This document shows positions 63,948 through 64,000 of a stretch of DNA of 64,000 bases, piece after piece. A program made the translations under genes and the position numbers. Source of the DNA: Streptomyces sp. Z26. Its GTDB lineage: Bacteria > Actinomycetota > Actinomycetes > Streptomycetales > Streptomycetaceae. Position 1 is the first letter of the stretch; every line of letters begins with the position of its first letter. The stretch lies in NCBI RefSeq assembly GCF_003665095.1, contig NZ_RCHV01000002.1, positions 4,946,501 to 5,010,500 of the forward strand, written 5' to 3'. The notes under the pieces were generated by a model. It did not search any database. It saw only the letters and a list, made by a program, of their open reading frames with translations, and had not been told where the DNA came from.

Positions 63948-64000
63948 CGGCGGCGCCGTGGGCGCCCATCACCCGACACCCGACCGCCGCCGTCGCCCGT

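Overview
The window is a high-GC actinobacterial chromosome segment, almost certainly Streptomyces. The evidence is pervasive G/C third codon positions, many GTG starts, a single in-frame TTA codon, a GatCAB amidotransferase, an NAD-dependent ligase, tandem SseB-like proteins and two GGDEF/EAL proteins. Gene order resembles, from memory, the core region of the S. coelicolor chromosome that runs from the glycine-cleavage genes to leuB. I see no transposase, integrase, prophage, CRISPR array, rRNA or tRNA.

Layout. 1-3.95 kb: 5' part of metE under a cobalamin riboswitch, a 3-hydroxyisobutyryl-CoA hydrolase with a tiny upstream ORF, and cobF. 4.0-8.9 kb: a minus-strand glycine-to-pyruvate module (gcvT, gcvH, glyA, then sdaA behind a terminator) under a tandem glycine riboswitch. 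9.0-12.5 kb: a P-loop ATPase, a small secreted protein and two SseB-like paralogues. 12.7-19.0 kb: an oligopeptide ABC transporter (oppC-A-B-D-F) with a strong hairpin after the binding-protein gene. 19.2-25.1 kb: an aldehyde dehydrogenase lacking the usual catalytic glutamate, a thioesterase, mnmA, a Tat-type amidase and a cysteine desulfurase. 25.3-27.8 kb: dps divergent from a fused glycine/sarcosine-dimethylglycine methyltransferase, an osmotic and oxidative stress pair. 27.8-34.5 kb: an RCK/TrkA-N membrane protein, a LOG-family protein, an SDR, a MetE-core protein and ligA. 34.7-40.8 kb: an rmdB-like c-di-GMP enzyme, gatC, gatA, a small protein and gatB. 41.0-45.8 kb: an orphan ABC-type ATPase, a PQQ-type sugar dehydrogenase lipoprotein, an aldo/keto reductase and a D-2-hydroxyacid dehydrogenase. 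46.0-55.1 kb: a second GGDEF/EAL protein, then ilvB-ilvH-ilvC behind a leader-peptide attenuator, then serA. 55.4-60.5 kb: a TetR regulator, and a PucR-type regulator divergent from the proline catabolic pair PRODH-pruA. 60.5-64.0 kb: a candidate structured RNA ahead of a 49-residue protein, a frameshifted Tat-exported metallophosphoesterase, and leuB.

How it works together. The dominant theme is one-carbon, glycine/serine and branched-chain amino-acid metabolism, with heavy cis-regulation: two riboswitches, an attenuator and several operator-like inverted repeats. Glycine can be cleaved (GcvT/H), turned into serine (GlyA) and pyruvate (SdaA), or methylated to betaine. At least five genes start exactly 7 nt after a -10-like hexamer with no Shine-Dalgarno sequence, so leaderless mRNAs seem common here.

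Most genes are conserved housekeeping genes. The least explained items are the alternative-pairing RNA at 60604-60685, the ATT-start betaine synthase, the ALDH with LHLSG in place of LELGG, the degenerate EAL protein whose 3' end carries the ilvB promoter and a TTA codon, and the strong excess of the palindrome CGTACG.
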